Assembly: GCF_030433435.1 (NCBI RefSeq)
Contig: NZ_JANRHH010000038.1
Coordinates: 34,580 to 98,579, forward strand
Source of the DNA: Polycladomyces subterraneus
Lineage (GTDB): Bacteria; Bacillota; Bacilli; Thermoactinomycetales; JIR-001
Direction: 5' to 3'
DNA length: 64,000 nucleotides
In this document: piece after piece, positions 9,728 through 18,844 of the stretch
How positions within the stretch are numbered: the first letter of the stretch is position 1
Layout of the letters: each line of letters begins with the position of its first letter
The notes under the pieces: model-generated
What the model saw: the letters and a program-made list of their open reading frames with translations, nothing else
What the model was told of the DNA's origin: nothing
Databases searched by the model: none
Translations under genes and position numbers: made by a program

Positions 9728-10765
9728 TCATGCCTTGAATGCGATCCATTTTTCCGCGATCTGTACTGCGTTGGTTGCCGCGCCCTTCAACAAGTTGTCC
9801 GCCACAACCCACAAGTTGAGCCCGCGGGGGTTGGTCAAATCCCGACGGATGCGGCCGACAAACACTTCCGTGCGACCCGCCACGTTGGCCGGCATCGGAT
9901 AGATCTGTTGGAAAATGTCGTCTTGGACGATCACACCCGGTGCGTTCTGTAACAGCTCTCGCACTTCGTCCAGATCATAATCGGATTTCAACTCCACGTA
10001 GACGGATTCACTGTGGCCGCTCAATACCGGCACACGCACGCACGTGGCGGATACCCCGATCGTCTCGTCCCCGAAGATCTTACGGGTTTCGTTGACCATT
10101 TTCATTTCCTCAAAAGTGTACCCGTTCTCCTGCGCCACGTCACATTGCGGAATCACGTTGAACGCAATCGGATAATGCTTATCCAATTTGGCGACCGGCA
10201 TCACGTTCAGCGGCATCTCGTCCCCGTTCACATAAGCACGGGTTTGTGCCTCCAGCTCAGCCATCGCTTTGGCACCGGAGCCGGAAACGGCTTGATAGGT
10301 GGAGACGATGATCCGTTCGATCCCGTAACGATCATACAACGGCTTCAGCGCCACCACCATCTGAATCGTGGAGCAGTTCGGGTTGGCGATAATCCCTTTG
10401 TGTTTTTTGATTTCTTCCGGATTGACTTCCGGCACCACCAACGGTACATCCGGCTCCATGCGGAAGGCGCTCGAGTTGTCCACCACCACAGCCCCACGCT
10501 TGGCAGCCTCGGGCGCCAATTCTTTACTGACACCGCCTCCTGCGCTGAACAAAGCAATATCCACTCCTTCAAACGCTTCCGGAGTGGCTTCCTGAACGAC
10601 GATCTCCTGACCGCGGAAACGAACGGTGGTTCCGGCCGACCGCGCAGAGGCCAACGGTTTCAGTTCCCCGACTGGAAAGTTTCTCTCTTCCAGGGTTTTG
10701 ATCATTTGTTGTCCAACCGCACCCGTTGCGCCGACAACGGCCACCGTATACGTTTGTGCGGACAT
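9728..10765 (-). CDS. asd: aspartate-semialdehyde dehydrogenase
   Basis: NADPH-dependent reduction of aspartyl phosphate to the semialdehyde used by DapA. The 345 residues have the nucleotide-binding start VAVVGATGAVGQQM, the catalytic Cys in NPNCSTIQ and the active-site His region SGHSESV. The ATG at 10765 has GGAGG 8 bases upstream; two in-frame starts further out are less well placed. The length equals the Bacillus enzyme. It is third from the end of the dipicolinate/DAP operon. Confidence 0.96.
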   Translation of the reverse strand: MSAQTYTVAVVGATGAVGQQMIKTLEERNFPVGELKPLASARSAGTTVRFRGQEIVVQEATPEAFEGVDIALFSAGGGVSKELAPEAAKRGAVVVDNSSAFRMEPDVPLVVPEVNPEEIKKHKGIIANPNCSTIQMVVALKPLYDRYGIERIIVSTYQAVSGSGAKAMAELEAQTRAYVNGDEMPLNVMPVAKLDKHYPIAFNVIPQCDVAQENGYTFEEMKMVNETRKIFGDETIGVSATCVRVPVLSGHSESVYVELKSDYDLDEVRELLQNAPGVIVQDDIFQQIYPMPANVAGRTEVFVGRIRRDLTNPRGLNLWVVADNLLKGAATNAVQIAEKWIAFKA

Positions 10766-10883
10766 CGGCATCTCCTCCCCTGTTTCCTGTTTCGCCTCGA
10801 TGCGGTTCCACAAGCGGCGAACCCTTGTATATGCTGGCGTCGCAAACCAGAATCATTCGTTTGCTTCACAAGCCTCTTTACTA

Positions 10884-11486
10884 TTATGAAGTCAAGTAGC
10901 GATACTTTTCAACTATTAAGGGTTGTAATTGCCGACCCTGGATCGCAGCTGCACAGGTTTCGGGGATCAGCTCCATTCGGGCCACCATGGAGTTGGGTTT
11001 TTTTTCGGGTGCGTCCTGTCCAAAAGGAACAAAATAAATATTTTTGGCAGGCAACAACTTTGCCAGGTTAGCGGCATTCAAGCCCAACGCATCATTGGTG
11101 GAGATGGCGATCACCACGGGTCGATGATTGCGCATCTGGGCTTTGGCCGCCATCAAAACGGGGCCGTCAGTCAAAGCGTTGGCCAATCTCGCCAGCGAGT
11201 TGCCCGTACAAGGTGCGATTACGAGACAATCCAACATTTTCTTTGGCCCGATCGGCTCCGCTTCCGGTACGGTGGATATGATCGGTTCCGGCGTGATCTC
11301 CTTGATCTGACGCAACCAATCCTCCGCCGTTCCGAACCGGCTATCCACCGTGGCCACCGTATGGGAAATGATCGGGATGACACGCGCCCCCAATTGGACG
11401 AGCCGTCTCATCTGAGGCAACACTTCGTCATGGGTGCAGTGAGAACCGGTCAACGCAAATCCAATGGTTTTTTTTTGCAGGTTCAT
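10884..11486 (-). CDS. dpaB: dipicolinate synthase subunit B
   Basis: Flavoprotein-like subunit (SpoVFB) that with DpaA oxidises dihydroxy-dipicolinate to dipicolinic acid in the mother cell. The 200 residues show the flavoprotein-family start TIGFALTGSHCTHDEVLPQM and the central LDCLVIAPCTGNSLARLANAL. Its ATG overlaps the dpaA stop by 4 bases, so the two are coupled. The 118 bases between it and asd show no terminator. Confidence 0.95.
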   Translation of the reverse strand: MNLQKKTIGFALTGSHCTHDEVLPQMRRLVQLGARVIPIISHTVATVDSRFGTAEDWLRQIKEITPEPIISTVPEAEPIGPKKMLDCLVIAPCTGNSLARLANALTDGPVLMAAKAQMRNHRPVVIAISTNDALGLNAANLAKLLPAKNIYFVPFGQDAPEKKPNSMVARMELIPETCAAAIQGRQLQPLIVEKYRYLTS

Positions 11487-12382
11487 GTTTCCACCTCTTC
11501 TGTCCCTATGTCCTCCATCATCAGGCGGGTCATCGTTCGCGCCAGTATCCTCCCCGCCGTCTTGGGCGCCACGATGCCGGGCAGACTGGGGGCCAGCATG
11601 GCTTTGATTCCCCTCTTATCCGCATACCCGAAATCGACACCGCCGGGTTTGGACGCCAGGTCGATGATGACCGCATGATGCGGCATCCGCGCGATCACTT
11701 GCGCCGTCACGACCAAGGATGGAATGGTATTAAACAATAAGTCCACATCATGCACCTGCCGCGCCAAATCATATAAGTAAAAAGGCTGCAATCCCATCTC
11801 GACTGCGCGAGCTACATGTTCCGACCGCCGAACACCCACCCTGGTTTTCGCGCCAATCGCGCTCAACGTACGTGCCAGTGTCAAACCGACACGCCCCAGC
11901 CCCAACACCATCGACACGGAACCGTGTATGGTGAAGTCGGTGTTTTGAATGGCCATCATCAGTGCACCTTCCACCGTCGGGATGGAGTTGTAGATGGCCA
12001 CATCATCCCGGTTCAGCAGTTCGATCAGACGGATCCCATGAGCTGCACAGAGAGTCTGCAGGTACGGTTTGGCCATGCCGGCGTAGATGGTGGCGTGACG
12101 GGGCAGGGATTGTATATGTGTTTCCGTCAGGACCAATTTTTTGGAGGTGAAAACACTGTCCACCTGTCCATACTCATCCGTTCCCACAATCGGCAACACC
12201 AATATGTCCACCGTTTCCAGCAATTCATGGGTCAACTCGCGGTGGTTCGCTTCACTGAACGGCTTTTGCAAGTTGTCGAACCCGATCAAGCTCACCGTAG
12301 CTTGCAGTTCAATGCAACTTTTAATCACTTCCAACTGACGGGCATCCCCGCCGAGGAACGCGACATGTTTCCCTGTCATCAT
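11483..12382 (-). CDS. dpaA: dipicolinate synthase subunit A
   Basis: NAD(P)-binding subunit (SpoVFA) of dipicolinate synthase, giving spores their calcium-dipicolinate core. The 299 residues have an N-terminal Rossmann-like part (HVAFLGGDARQLEVI) and a second nucleotide fold with VLGLGRVGLTLARTL near residue 158. The start offers two adjacent ATG codons right after TTGGAGG; the second is better spaced. A mother-cell-type promoter candidate lies 71-99 bases upstream. Confidence 0.95.
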   Translation of the reverse strand: MMTGKHVAFLGGDARQLEVIKSCIELQATVSLIGFDNLQKPFSEANHRELTHELLETVDILVLPIVGTDEYGQVDSVFTSKKLVLTETHIQSLPRHATIYAGMAKPYLQTLCAAHGIRLIELLNRDDVAIYNSIPTVEGALMMAIQNTDFTIHGSVSMVLGLGRVGLTLARTLSAIGAKTRVGVRRSEHVARAVEMGLQPFYLYDLARQVHDVDLLFNTIPSLVVTAQVIARMPHHAVIIDLASKPGGVDFGYADKRGIKAMLAPSLPGIVAPKTAGRILARTMTRLMMEDIGTEEVET

Positions 12383-12452
12383 CCTCCAAGACCCCTTTCC
12401 CTTGGAGCGTTCACGAGACGTCCCCAGACGAACCCTTCCAAAAGGAAATCGC

Positions 12453-12481
12453 CGCTGTATGATGCCATCATATGACAGGGT
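12453..12481 (-). promoter_or_regulatory. candidate sigma-K-type promoter of dpaAB
   Basis: On the minus strand ACC (12479-12481), 17 bases, then CATACAGCG (12453-12461). CATA fits the sigma-K -10 but the expected T further on is missing. Support comes mostly from the late mother-cell expression of this operon in Bacillus. Confidence 0.3.
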
Positions 12482-12492
12482 AAAAGAATCGG

Positions 12493-12762
12493 TTACCGCC
12501 CTCTGTCACTGTGATACCAACCGTTTCGTTCCCCGACGGAATCGACGATCACCATATCCGGCCCGATTTTACGAATCCTGTTCCAAGAAATAGTCAACAT
12601 GTCCTGTCTCCGTTGAAACCACGAATGACTAACCGGAAACAGCAGTGATCCAATTTCTCCGGTCTGCGGATCGATGAGCAAATCCGCCCTCCCCAATTCA
12701 CCCAACCGTTGCCCGTTTTGCAAATCGATCAGCTCTTTTCCTGTCAGCTCACTCCATCGCAT
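12493..12762 (-). CDS. ymxH: YlmC/YmxH-family PRC-barrel sporulation protein
   Basis: An 89-residue PRC-barrel protein: MRWSELTGKELIDLQNGQRLGELGRADLLIDPQTGEI, ending in IVDSVGERNGWY. Such proteins are common beside sporulation operons; the molecular role is unknown. The ATG at 12762 has GGGAGG 7 bases upstream. It is preceded by a terminator and a sigma-E-like promoter, and it is followed by dpaA, as in B. subtilis. Confidence 0.9.
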   Translation of the reverse strand: MRWSELTGKELIDLQNGQRLGELGRADLLIDPQTGEIGSLLFPVSHSWFQRRQDMLTISWNRIRKIGPDMVIVDSVGERNGWYHSDRGR

Positions 12763-12794
12763 CACATTTCCTCCCTATTCTTTACTCTGTTAAC

Positions 12795-12823
12795 AGTGTA
12801 TCGCCTCGTCCGAGCGGGTATGA
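12795..12823 (-). promoter_or_regulatory. candidate sigma-E promoter of ymxH
   Basis: Minus strand TCATACC (12817-12823), exactly 14 bases, GATACACT (12795-12802). Spacing and both boxes resemble the sigma-E pattern (ATA-rich -35, CATACA-T -10). It starts just past a terminator and leaves a leader of about 25 bases to the ymxH ATG. Confidence 0.5.
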
Positions 12824-12847
12824 AAAAAGCACCCCATTCAGGGTGCT
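12822..12847 (-). terminator. intrinsic terminator after the ymxG-dut-spo0E-like unit
   Basis: AGCACCC/GGGTGCT stem (12828-12834 with 12841-12847) followed by a run of T on the minus strand. Confidence 0.85.
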
Positions 12848-13020
12848 GTACTACTGACAAATTGTTTTCACCACTCGCGATTCCGCGCGCGCCGGTTTCC
12901 TCTTTCAACAATCTCAAAGGTCACTCGTGGGAAAACGGCCACCCACTTTTAGAGCAGCGGGTCAAAATTTCCCTCGAGTGCGGAGCGGAGACTGAAAATC
13001 GGAGCCCGAGTCAACAACCT

Positions 13021-13040
13021 GGTACCCTTTTCAGGGTACC
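13021..13040 (-). other. hairpin after Spo0E-like gene
   Basis: Perfect GGTACCC/GGGTACC 7-bp stem with a 6-base loop, 5 bases past the stop. There is no T tract, so it may act as an RNA-end stabiliser. Confidence 0.5.
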
Positions 13041-13045
13041 TCCCT

Positions 13046-13219
13046 TCACATTTGTTTCTTCTTTTCTTTGTAATACTCCACAATCAGTGCGTCCAGTTGC
13101 TTGCTGATGGGCAGTAGGGTCGCTTCAGACAAATGCCGCGGATCGGTATCCGTTTGGTACAATTCCCACCGCAACCGCTCCATTTCCTGTTCCAACACGG
13201 TCAAACGCGTCGGTTCCAT
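13046..13219 (-). CDS. Spo0E-like aspartyl-phosphate phosphatase
   Basis: A 57-residue gene. Spo0E-family proteins dephosphorylate Spo0A-P and so hold back sporulation. The sequence is mostly helical, with an N-terminal helix (VLEQEMERLRWELYQ) and the family signature in ISKQLDALIVEYYK, where S-x-x-LD is the conserved core. The ATG at 13219 is preceded by GGGGGG. It lies 23 bases past dut and ends before a strong terminator, so it is probably co-transcribed with ymxG and dut. Family call from motif only. Confidence 0.75.
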   Translation of the reverse strand: MEPTRLTVLEQEMERLRWELYQTDTDPRHLSEATLLPISKQLDALIVEYYKEKKKQM

Positions 13220-13242
13220 CGTACGTCCCCCCGCATTTTTCT

Positions 13243-13686
13243 TCAGATTCCGGTATGGCCGAAACCGCCGCTGCCCCGGACGGTTTCGCTTAACTCCCTT
13301 GCCGGCATCAACCGAACTTGCGGCACTTGCTGAAAGACCAGCTGGGCAATCCGGTCACCGCGTTCAATAGTGAAGATTTCTTCCCCCAGATTGATTAAGA
13401 TGATTCTCAGCTCTCCCCGGTAATCGGCGTCGATCGTCCCTGGTGTATTCAACACCGTGATTCCCTTTTTGAATGCTAAGCCGCTGCGTGGCCGGACCTG
13501 CGCCTCCAACCCGGACGGCATTTCCAACGCAATCCCGGTGGGAATCAATTTCCACTTCCCCGGTTCGATCAACAGCGGTTCCGTAACCGCCGCCCTGAGG
13601 TCGAAACCGCTGGCTTGTTCCGACATTTTCTCCGGTAACGGCAAATCTTCGCAACCGGGAAGTTGGCGGACTCGCACTTCAAACAA
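13243..13686 (-). CDS. dut: dUTP diphosphatase
   Basis: Hydrolyses dUTP to dUMP, keeping uracil out of DNA and feeding dTMP synthesis. All five trimeric dUTPase motifs are present: SGFDLRA, RPRSGLAF, GTIDADYRGEL, ERGDRIAQLV and RGSGGFGHTG. I place the start at TTG 13686 because GGGAGG precedes it by 7 bases; an ATG at 13701 would add five residues but has no ribosome site. It overlaps the end of ymxG, so the pair is co-transcribed. Confidence 0.94.
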   Translation of the reverse strand: MFEVRVRQLPGCEDLPLPEKMSEQASGFDLRAAVTEPLLIEPGKWKLIPTGIALEMPSGLEAQVRPRSGLAFKKGITVLNTPGTIDADYRGELRIILINLGEEIFTIERGDRIAQLVFQQVPQVRLMPARELSETVRGSGGFGHTGI

Positions 13687-14932
13687 GTCGATCCCTCCCA
13701 TATGATGCGGGAATGTTCCCGGACGGGGAAATCAGGGCCATTGACAGTGGTTGAGAGAAAATCTCACGGGCAATGTTGCGAACATCCTCCAAGGTGACAT
13801 CTTCCACGCGCGCCACCATCTCGTCTAAAGTGAGATGTCGACCGAGCAGCAACTCGTTTTTCCCCAATCGGCTCATCCGGTTACTGGTGCTCTCCAGACC
13901 CAACATCATGCTTCCTTTCATCTGTTCCTTGGCCTTTTTCAACTCCGATTCTGTCACACCGTTTTCCCGAACTTCCTCCAGTATTCGGAGAATCAGATCG
14001 GTCACTTCTTCTTCCTGCCCGTGGGCTGTTCCCGCATATACAGCGAACAATCCGCAATCGCGATACGCGGAATGATACGAGTAAACCGAATAGGCCAACC
14101 CACGCTCTTCCCGTATTTCCTGGAATAGCCGGGAGCTCATGTTGCCCCCGAGGATATTATTGAGAAGAATAAAAGGATAAATGCGTTCATCAGCCAGTGA
14201 GACACCGGGCAATCCCAAACAGAGATGGGTTTGCTCCGTCTGTTTTTTCCGGATGATCACTTCATGGGAAAACGAGGGAGGTTGCTTCATTTCTGCTGTC
14301 TGTTCGCTCGTAAAAGACACAAAATAAGATTCCACCAATGACATGAAATCGTCCGGCAGATGTCCCGCAAGGGCAATGACCAGATTGTCCGGCCGATAGT
14401 ATCGATCACGATAGGACAACAGACGTCCGCGATCAAAGGAACGCACGTTGCTTTCACTGCCCAGGATCGGATAACCCAGCGGATGGTTTTTCAGAGCAAC
14501 CGATGACAAAAGATCATGGATCAGATCATCCGGGGTGTCCTCCACCATCCGAATCTCTTCGACGATCACCTTTTGTTCTTTGGCGATTTCCCCTTCGGCA
14601 AACGTCGATTCAAAAAACATATCCGCTAAAATATCCAACGCGATCGGAAAATGCTGATCCAACACCTTGGCGTAATAGCACGTCATCTCTTTGGATGTAA
14701 AAGCGTTTACCTGTCCGCCGATCTCATCAAACGCTTCGGCCAATTGACGCGCTGTCCGTTTCCGGGTTCCCTTGAACAGCATGTGCTCGATAAAGTGGGA
14801 TATTCCGTTGTCTTCTTCGGATTCGTGACGGGAACCGGCGCCGACCCACAACCCCAACGCCACCGAACGTACGTACGGAATCTGTTCGGCCACGACACGA
14901 ACCCCGTTGGGCAATGTATGTTGAACGATCAC
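13679..14932 (-). CDS. ymxG: M16-family zinc protease YmxG
   Basis: Processing-peptidase-like metalloprotease of 417 residues. The inverted zinc motif HFIEHMLFKG (HxxEH) stands near residue 49, with the distal Glu in the region following KEQKVIVEEIRMVED. The substrate is unknown in Bacillota. The start is GTG at 14932, with AAGGGGG 7 bases upstream, giving an N-terminus like Bacillus YmxG; a frame reaching 14956 has no ribosome site. It lies downstream of ylxY and pnp as in Bacillus. Confidence 0.92.
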   Translation of the reverse strand: MIVQHTLPNGVRVVAEQIPYVRSVALGLWVGAGSRHESEEDNGISHFIEHMLFKGTRKRTARQLAEAFDEIGGQVNAFTSKEMTCYYAKVLDQHFPIALDILADMFFESTFAEGEIAKEQKVIVEEIRMVEDTPDDLIHDLLSSVALKNHPLGYPILGSESNVRSFDRGRLLSYRDRYYRPDNLVIALAGHLPDDFMSLVESYFVSFTSEQTAEMKQPPSFSHEVIIRKKQTEQTHLCLGLPGVSLADERIYPFILLNNILGGNMSSRLFQEIREERGLAYSVYSYHSAYRDCGLFAVYAGTAHGQEEEVTDLILRILEEVRENGVTESELKKAKEQMKGSMMLGLESTSNRMSRLGKNELLLGRHLTLDEMVARVEDVTLEDVRNIAREIFSQPLSMALISPSGNIPASYGRDRLV

Positions 14933-15009
14933 ATTGATCCCCCTTATGGACTGCATCTTCTGTTAATTGGAAGAAAACGTCTTTTGGAGAGAGAAGTATC
15001 CCTACTATA

Positions 15010-15990
15010 TCAAAACGGTGGAACGGGCTCAACCGATTCCACCCTGCTGGAAGACAAAACTTCACTTACCGTTCCCAGTTTTATTCCATTTTGCTTCATT
15101 ACGCTTATGATTTGAGGCAGTGCCGTTACGGTTCGGTCAGTGGGATGCATCAGCACCAGCACACCGTTAGCGGCACCCGCTTTCACACGCGCCGTCATCC
15201 ATTCAGGTGTGGAAGTGGGACGCCAATCTAACGTATCCACCGTCCACAACACTGTTTTCAAATGCAGACGAGCGGCTTCTTCCACGACCGCCTGATTGTA
15301 ATCGCCGGCGGGTGGTGCGAACCATCGCGACTGAATCCCCAACGTCTGACGGATCAACTGCTCCGTCTTTTTCATCTCGGATCGCATTCGCTCCCGCGAG
15401 AGACGGCTCATCATCGGATGAGAATAGGCATGATTGCCGATCTCGTGCCCTGCCTCCACTAACCGTTTCGCATCGGATGGATGACCCTTTAACCACGATC
15501 CATCAAGAAAAAACGTCGCTTTGACCCGCTCTTTCCGCAGGATATTCAACATGGTGGGCAGATATTCCGTGCCCCATGCCACATTGATCATCAACGCGGC
15601 CATTGGTTTACGTTCATTTCCGCGATAGATCGGGTGGGGTCCCAGATCGTCGAGCGTCACCCGGGCGGGCACAACCCGATAGATCCACTGTTTTGGCTCC
15701 GTCCACCCTTTATGCTTGGCCAACCGGTAAGTGGCCGCCACATCCACCTGAAGACCGTCATAGCCCGGAATGGCTTTCCACACCCGATCGACCCGGGCAT
15801 CGATCGGCGGTTCTTCTCGTTTTTGCGCTTCCTGCCGAATCCGAGCGTACAGGTCGTCGGAACCCCAGACCGGCTCGGCCTTTCCTTTAATCTGACTCAC
15901 ATAAGAGGCTACGGGTTCCGATGAAACCAGCCCCCACACCACCGGCAGACAGATCAACAAAAAGGCTCCTTTGGCCGTCCATCGCCTCAC
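15010..15990 (-). CDS. ylxY: YlxY-type polysaccharide deacetylase-like protein
   Basis: A NodB-fold protein of about 326 residues, exported by an N-terminal signal/anchor (FLLICLPVVWGLV). The NodB domain starts near residue 130. Motif 1, normally with catalytic aspartates (TFDDG), reads MINVAWG here, while the His motif GNHAYSHP and the RWFAPPAGDYN and MHPTD motifs remain. As I recall, other YlxY proteins share this loss, so deacetylase activity is doubtful. GTG at 15990 is preferred (GGGAGG 8 bases upstream) over GTG at 15999. Confidence 0.9.
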   Translation of the reverse strand: MRRWTAKGAFLLICLPVVWGLVSSEPVASYVSQIKGKAEPVWGSDDLYARIRQEAQKREEPPIDARVDRVWKAIPGYDGLQVDVAATYRLAKHKGWTEPKQWIYRVVPARVTLDDLGPHPIYRGNERKPMAALMINVAWGTEYLPTMLNILRKERVKATFFLDGSWLKGHPSDAKRLVEAGHEIGNHAYSHPMMSRLSRERMRSEMKKTEQLIRQTLGIQSRWFAPPAGDYNQAVVEEAARLHLKTVLWTVDTLDWRPTSTPEWMTARVKAGAANGVLVLMHPTDRTVTALPQIISVMKQNGIKLGTVSEVLSSSRVESVEPVPPF

Positions 15991-16069
15991 CGAAAGCACC
16001 TCCCGTACGGGCTGGTACTAACGTATGCAGGCGATCCGTTCCCTATGCGGAGCTTGTACGCGACCAAAT

Positions 16070-16102
16070 AAAAAAGAGGCAGATCAGCTCTGACTCTTTT
16101 TT
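16070..16102 (-). terminator. second terminator after pnp
   Basis: Imperfect stem AAAAGAG-CAGA/TCTG-CTCTTTT followed by further T residues on the minus strand. Confidence 0.75.
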
Positions 16103-16103
16103 G

Positions 16104-16146
16104 AAAAAATCCCGGGTCCGCCCCGTCGGGCGGGGAAACGGGACCC
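16104..16146 (-). terminator. first terminator after pnp
   Basis: Outer GGGTCC/GGACCC pairing with an inner CCCCG/CGGGG pairing, followed by GGGATTTTTT on the minus strand. It begins 4 bases past the pnp stop. Together with the next hairpin it forms a tandem stop. Confidence 0.75.
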
Positions 16147-16149
16147 TGT

Positions 16150-18252
16150 TCAGTTCTTGATCTTGATGTTGGGCTGCTCCTTCAATACCGCCTTGCGCGA
16201 CAGGTTGATCCGTCCTTGGTCGTCAATCTCCGTTACTTTGACCAAAATCGTGTCTCCCACCTTCACGACATCCGACACTTTGGCCACTCGATTTTCAGCC
16301 AGTTGCGAGATGTGGACCAACCCTTCCTTGCCCGGCAGGACCTCGACAAAGGCGCCGTACTTCTCCACTCGCTTGACCGTGCCGAGATACGTTTCGCCCA
16401 CTTCCACCTCGCGCACCAGGTCTTCGATGATTTTCTTGGCCGCTTCGTTTTGTTTCGGATCGGTGGAAGCGATGTAGATACGGCCGTCCTGCTCGATGTC
16501 GATTTTGACGCCTGTTTCGTCGATGATGCGGTTGATCACGCGACCGCTCGGTCCGATCACGTCGCGGATCTTGTCCGGATGGATGCGCATCGTCAGGATT
16601 TTCGGAGCGTAAGGCGACAACTCGCGACGCGGTTCTGCGATCGCTTGCGCCATGTTGTCCAGGATCTTCATCCGCGCATTGCGCGCCTGCTCCAACGCCG
16701 CTTTCAAGATGTCACGGTCGATGCCTTCAATTTTGATATCCATCTGCAGGGCGGTGACCCCTTTGCGCGTACCGGCTACTTTGAAGTCCATGTCACCCAA
16801 GTGGTCTTCCATACCCTGGATGTCCGTCAGCACTGCCACCCGGTCGCCCTCTTTAACCAACCCCATCGCAATACCGGCCACCGGAGCCTTGATCGGCACA
16901 CCCGCATCCATCAACGCCAATGTGGACGCGCAAATGCTGGCCTGGGAGGTGGAACCGTTGGACTCCAGTACTTCCGATACCAACCGGATGGTATAGGGGA
17001 ATTCATCCTCGGAAGGAATGACAGGCTCCAGCGCGCGTTCACCCAACGCACCGTGGCCAATTTCCCTCCGTCCCGGCGCCCGGATCGGTCGTGCCTCGCC
17101 GACGCTGAAAGGCGGGAAATTGTAATGGTGCATGAACCGTTTGGACTCCTCCAGATCCAAACCATCCAAAATCTGCACATCTCCCAGTGCACCCAGGGTA
17201 CACACGCTGAGCACTTGCGTCTGACCCCGTCGGAACAGACCAGAACCGTGCGTGCGCGGTAAAATGTGAACTTCGCTGGATAACGGCCGGATTTCTTCGG
17301 CGGTCCGTCCGTCGGGCCGTTTGCCTTCCTCGAGAATCATGCGCCGCACTTCTTCTTTGAGGATGTCATGCAGCACATTGAGAATATCCGCTTCCTGTTC
17401 CGGATATTCCTCGGCAAGCGCCTCCAGCACTTCCTGATTGATCGAGTCGATCGCGTTTTGCCGTTCTTGTTTCTCCACGATCTGCGCCGCTTGGATCAAC
17501 CGGTCCGTCGCCATCTCGCGAACGTGACGCTCCAGCTCTTCCGGCACGTCGTACAGTTCAGGCTCCATTTTTTCCTTGCCGATCGCCCGCACGATTTCCT
17601 CTTGGAACTCGACCAATCGACGTACCGTCTCATGACCGTAGAGAATCGCTTCCAGGATATCTTCCTCCGGCACCTCGTTGGACCCGGCCTCCACCATATT
17701 GATGGCGTCTTTTGTACCGGCTACCACGAGATGCATGTCGCTACTTTCCATCTGCTTCACTGTCGGGTTGATCACCAGCTTCCCATCCACCCGTCCGACG
17801 ATCACGCCGGCAATCGGGCCTGCAAACGGGATATCTGACACGGACAAAGCGGCGGATGCGCCGATCATCGCGGCAATCTCAGAGGAACAATCCTGATCGA
17901 CAGACAAGACCAAACACACCACTTGCACTTCGTTTCTGAAACCATCCGGGAACAGCGGCCGAATCGGTCGGTCAATCAAACGGCTGGCCAACACCGCTTT
18001 TTCGCTCGGACGTCCTTCACGTTTGATGAATCCGCCAGGGATCTTGCCAACTGCGTACAAACGCTCTTCATAGTTGACCGTCAGCGGGAAAAAGTCGGTA
18101 TCTCTCGGTTCTTTGGAGGCTACTGCCGTCGCGAGGACCACTGTATCTCCATAACGCACCAGGACCGAACCATTGGCCTGATTGGCGTAATTGCCAAATT
18201 CCAGGACAAGTCGCCTGCCGGCCAATTCTGTCTCAAATTTTGCAGGTTCCAT
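16150..18252 (-). CDS. pnp: polyribonucleotide nucleotidyltransferase (PNPase)
   Basis: Phosphorolytic 3'-5' exoribonuclease of the RNA degradation machinery. The 700 residues comprise two RNase PH domains joined by an all-alpha domain, then KH ([17 protein letters not shown]) and S1 ([18 protein letters not shown]) RNA-binding domains. The ATG at 18252 begins [15 protein letters not shown]; a GAGGAGG lies about 13 bases upstream, wider than usual. It follows rpsO, from which a strong terminator separates it, so pnp probably relies on partial readthrough or its own start. Confidence 0.97.
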   Translation of the reverse strand: MEPAKFETELAGRRLVLEFGNYANQANGSVLVRYGDTVVLATAVASKEPRDTDFFPLTVNYEERLYAVGKIPGGFIKREGRPSEKAVLASRLIDRPIRPLFPDGFRNEVQVVCLVLSVDQDCSSEIAAMIGASAALSVSDIPFAGPIAGVIVGRVDGKLVINPTVKQMESSDMHLVVAGTKDAINMVEAGSNEVPEEDILEAILYGHETVRRLVEFQEEIVRAIGKEKMEPELYDVPEELERHVREMATDRLIQAAQIVEKQERQNAIDSINQEVLEALAEEYPEQEADILNVLHDILKEEVRRMILEEGKRPDGRTAEEIRPLSSEVHILPRTHGSGLFRRGQTQVLSVCTLGALGDVQILDGLDLEESKRFMHHYNFPPFSVGEARPIRAPGRREIGHGALGERALEPVIPSEDEFPYTIRLVSEVLESNGSTSQASICASTLALMDAGVPIKAPVAGIAMGLVKEGDRVAVLTDIQGMEDHLGDMDFKVAGTRKGVTALQMDIKIEGIDRDILKAALEQARNARMKILDNMAQAIAEPRRELSPYAPKILTMRIHPDKIRDVIGPSGRVINRIIDETGVKIDIEQDGRIYIASTDPKQNEAAKKIIEDLVREVEVGETYLGTVKRVEKYGAFVEVLPGKEGLVHISQLAENRVAKVSDVVKVGDTILVKVTEIDDQGRINLSRKAVLKEQPNIKIKN

Positions 18253-18316
18253 AGCGAGTACGTATCCTCCTCTCAAACAGCACATTGCTAAATTTCTTCA
18301 TCTAAACAGTATTTCC

Positions 18317-18341
18317 TGCCCTCTATGGTTTTAGAGGGCAT
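18317..18341. other. hairpin in the rpsO-pnp gap
   Basis: Perfect 8-bp stem TGCCCTCT/AGAGGGCA with an A-rich complementary loop, between the rpsO terminator and the pnp start. It could be part of a pnp leader target. Confidence 0.4.
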
Positions 18342-18348
18342 CTACTGA

Positions 18349-18374
18349 AAAAAGCGGGGAATACCCCGCTTTTT
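18349..18374 (-). terminator. terminator after rpsO
   Basis: AAAAAGCGGGG/CCCCGCTTTTT stem with a 4-base loop, directly after the rpsO stop, with T residues following. Confidence 0.92.
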
Positions 18375-18375
18375 G

Positions 18376-18645
18376 TCACCGACGCAATCCCAATTTTTCA
18401 ATCAATTGACGGTAACGCGTAACGTCCTTCTTTTTCAGGTAGTTGAGCAAGTTCCGGCGATGTCCCACCATTTTCAAGAGACCGCGACGAGAATGGTGGT
18501 CCTTTTTGTGCTTCTTCAGGTGTTCGTTGAGTTCGTTGATCCGCTGCGTCAAAATGGCGATTTGCACTTCCGGGGATCCGGTGTCGTTCTCGTGCGTTTT
18601 GAACTCGTTAATGATTTCACGCTTCCGTTCTTGGCTCAAGCTCAT
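18376..18645 (-). CDS. rpsO: 30S ribosomal protein S15
   Basis: Primary 16S rRNA-binding protein of the small subunit. The 89 residues are typical: [27 protein letters not shown] and [21 protein letters not shown]. The ATG at 18645 is preceded by AGGAGGTGA. It is transcribed from its own promoter with a leader of about 110 bases, and it is followed by a terminator. Confidence 0.98.
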   Translation of the reverse strand: MSLSQERKREIINEFKTHENDTGSPEVQIAILTQRINELNEHLKKHKKDHHSRRGLLKMVGHRRNLLNYLKKKDVTRYRQLIEKLGLRR

Positions 18646-18790
18646 CGCCGTTTCACCTCCTTGTTGATTGCATATGCCCATGGCCCAGGTCATCGCCGAG
18701 GTGACTCGATCACCCGCGCCAGGGTCTGTCGTCACATCGAACCCATTCGTTCGAAGTGCCGAATAATAGTATAACATAAGTACGATGCAA
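18646..18790 (-). promoter_or_regulatory. rpsO promoter and structured leader
   Basis: Promoter elements on the minus strand: TTGCAT (18785-18790) with TATTAT (18763-18768) 16 bases away, or alternatively TATACT (18768-18773). The following leader of about 110 bases has inverted repeats TCGAAC/GGTTCGA and GGTGA/TCACC upstream of the ribosome site. S15 represses its own mRNA in several bacteria, so this leader is a candidate autoregulatory site. Confidence 0.5.
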
Positions 18791-18844
18791 AATGGTACTC
18801 CCGAGATGAATTTTTTGCCTTGATTTCCTGGGACACACCGTGCC

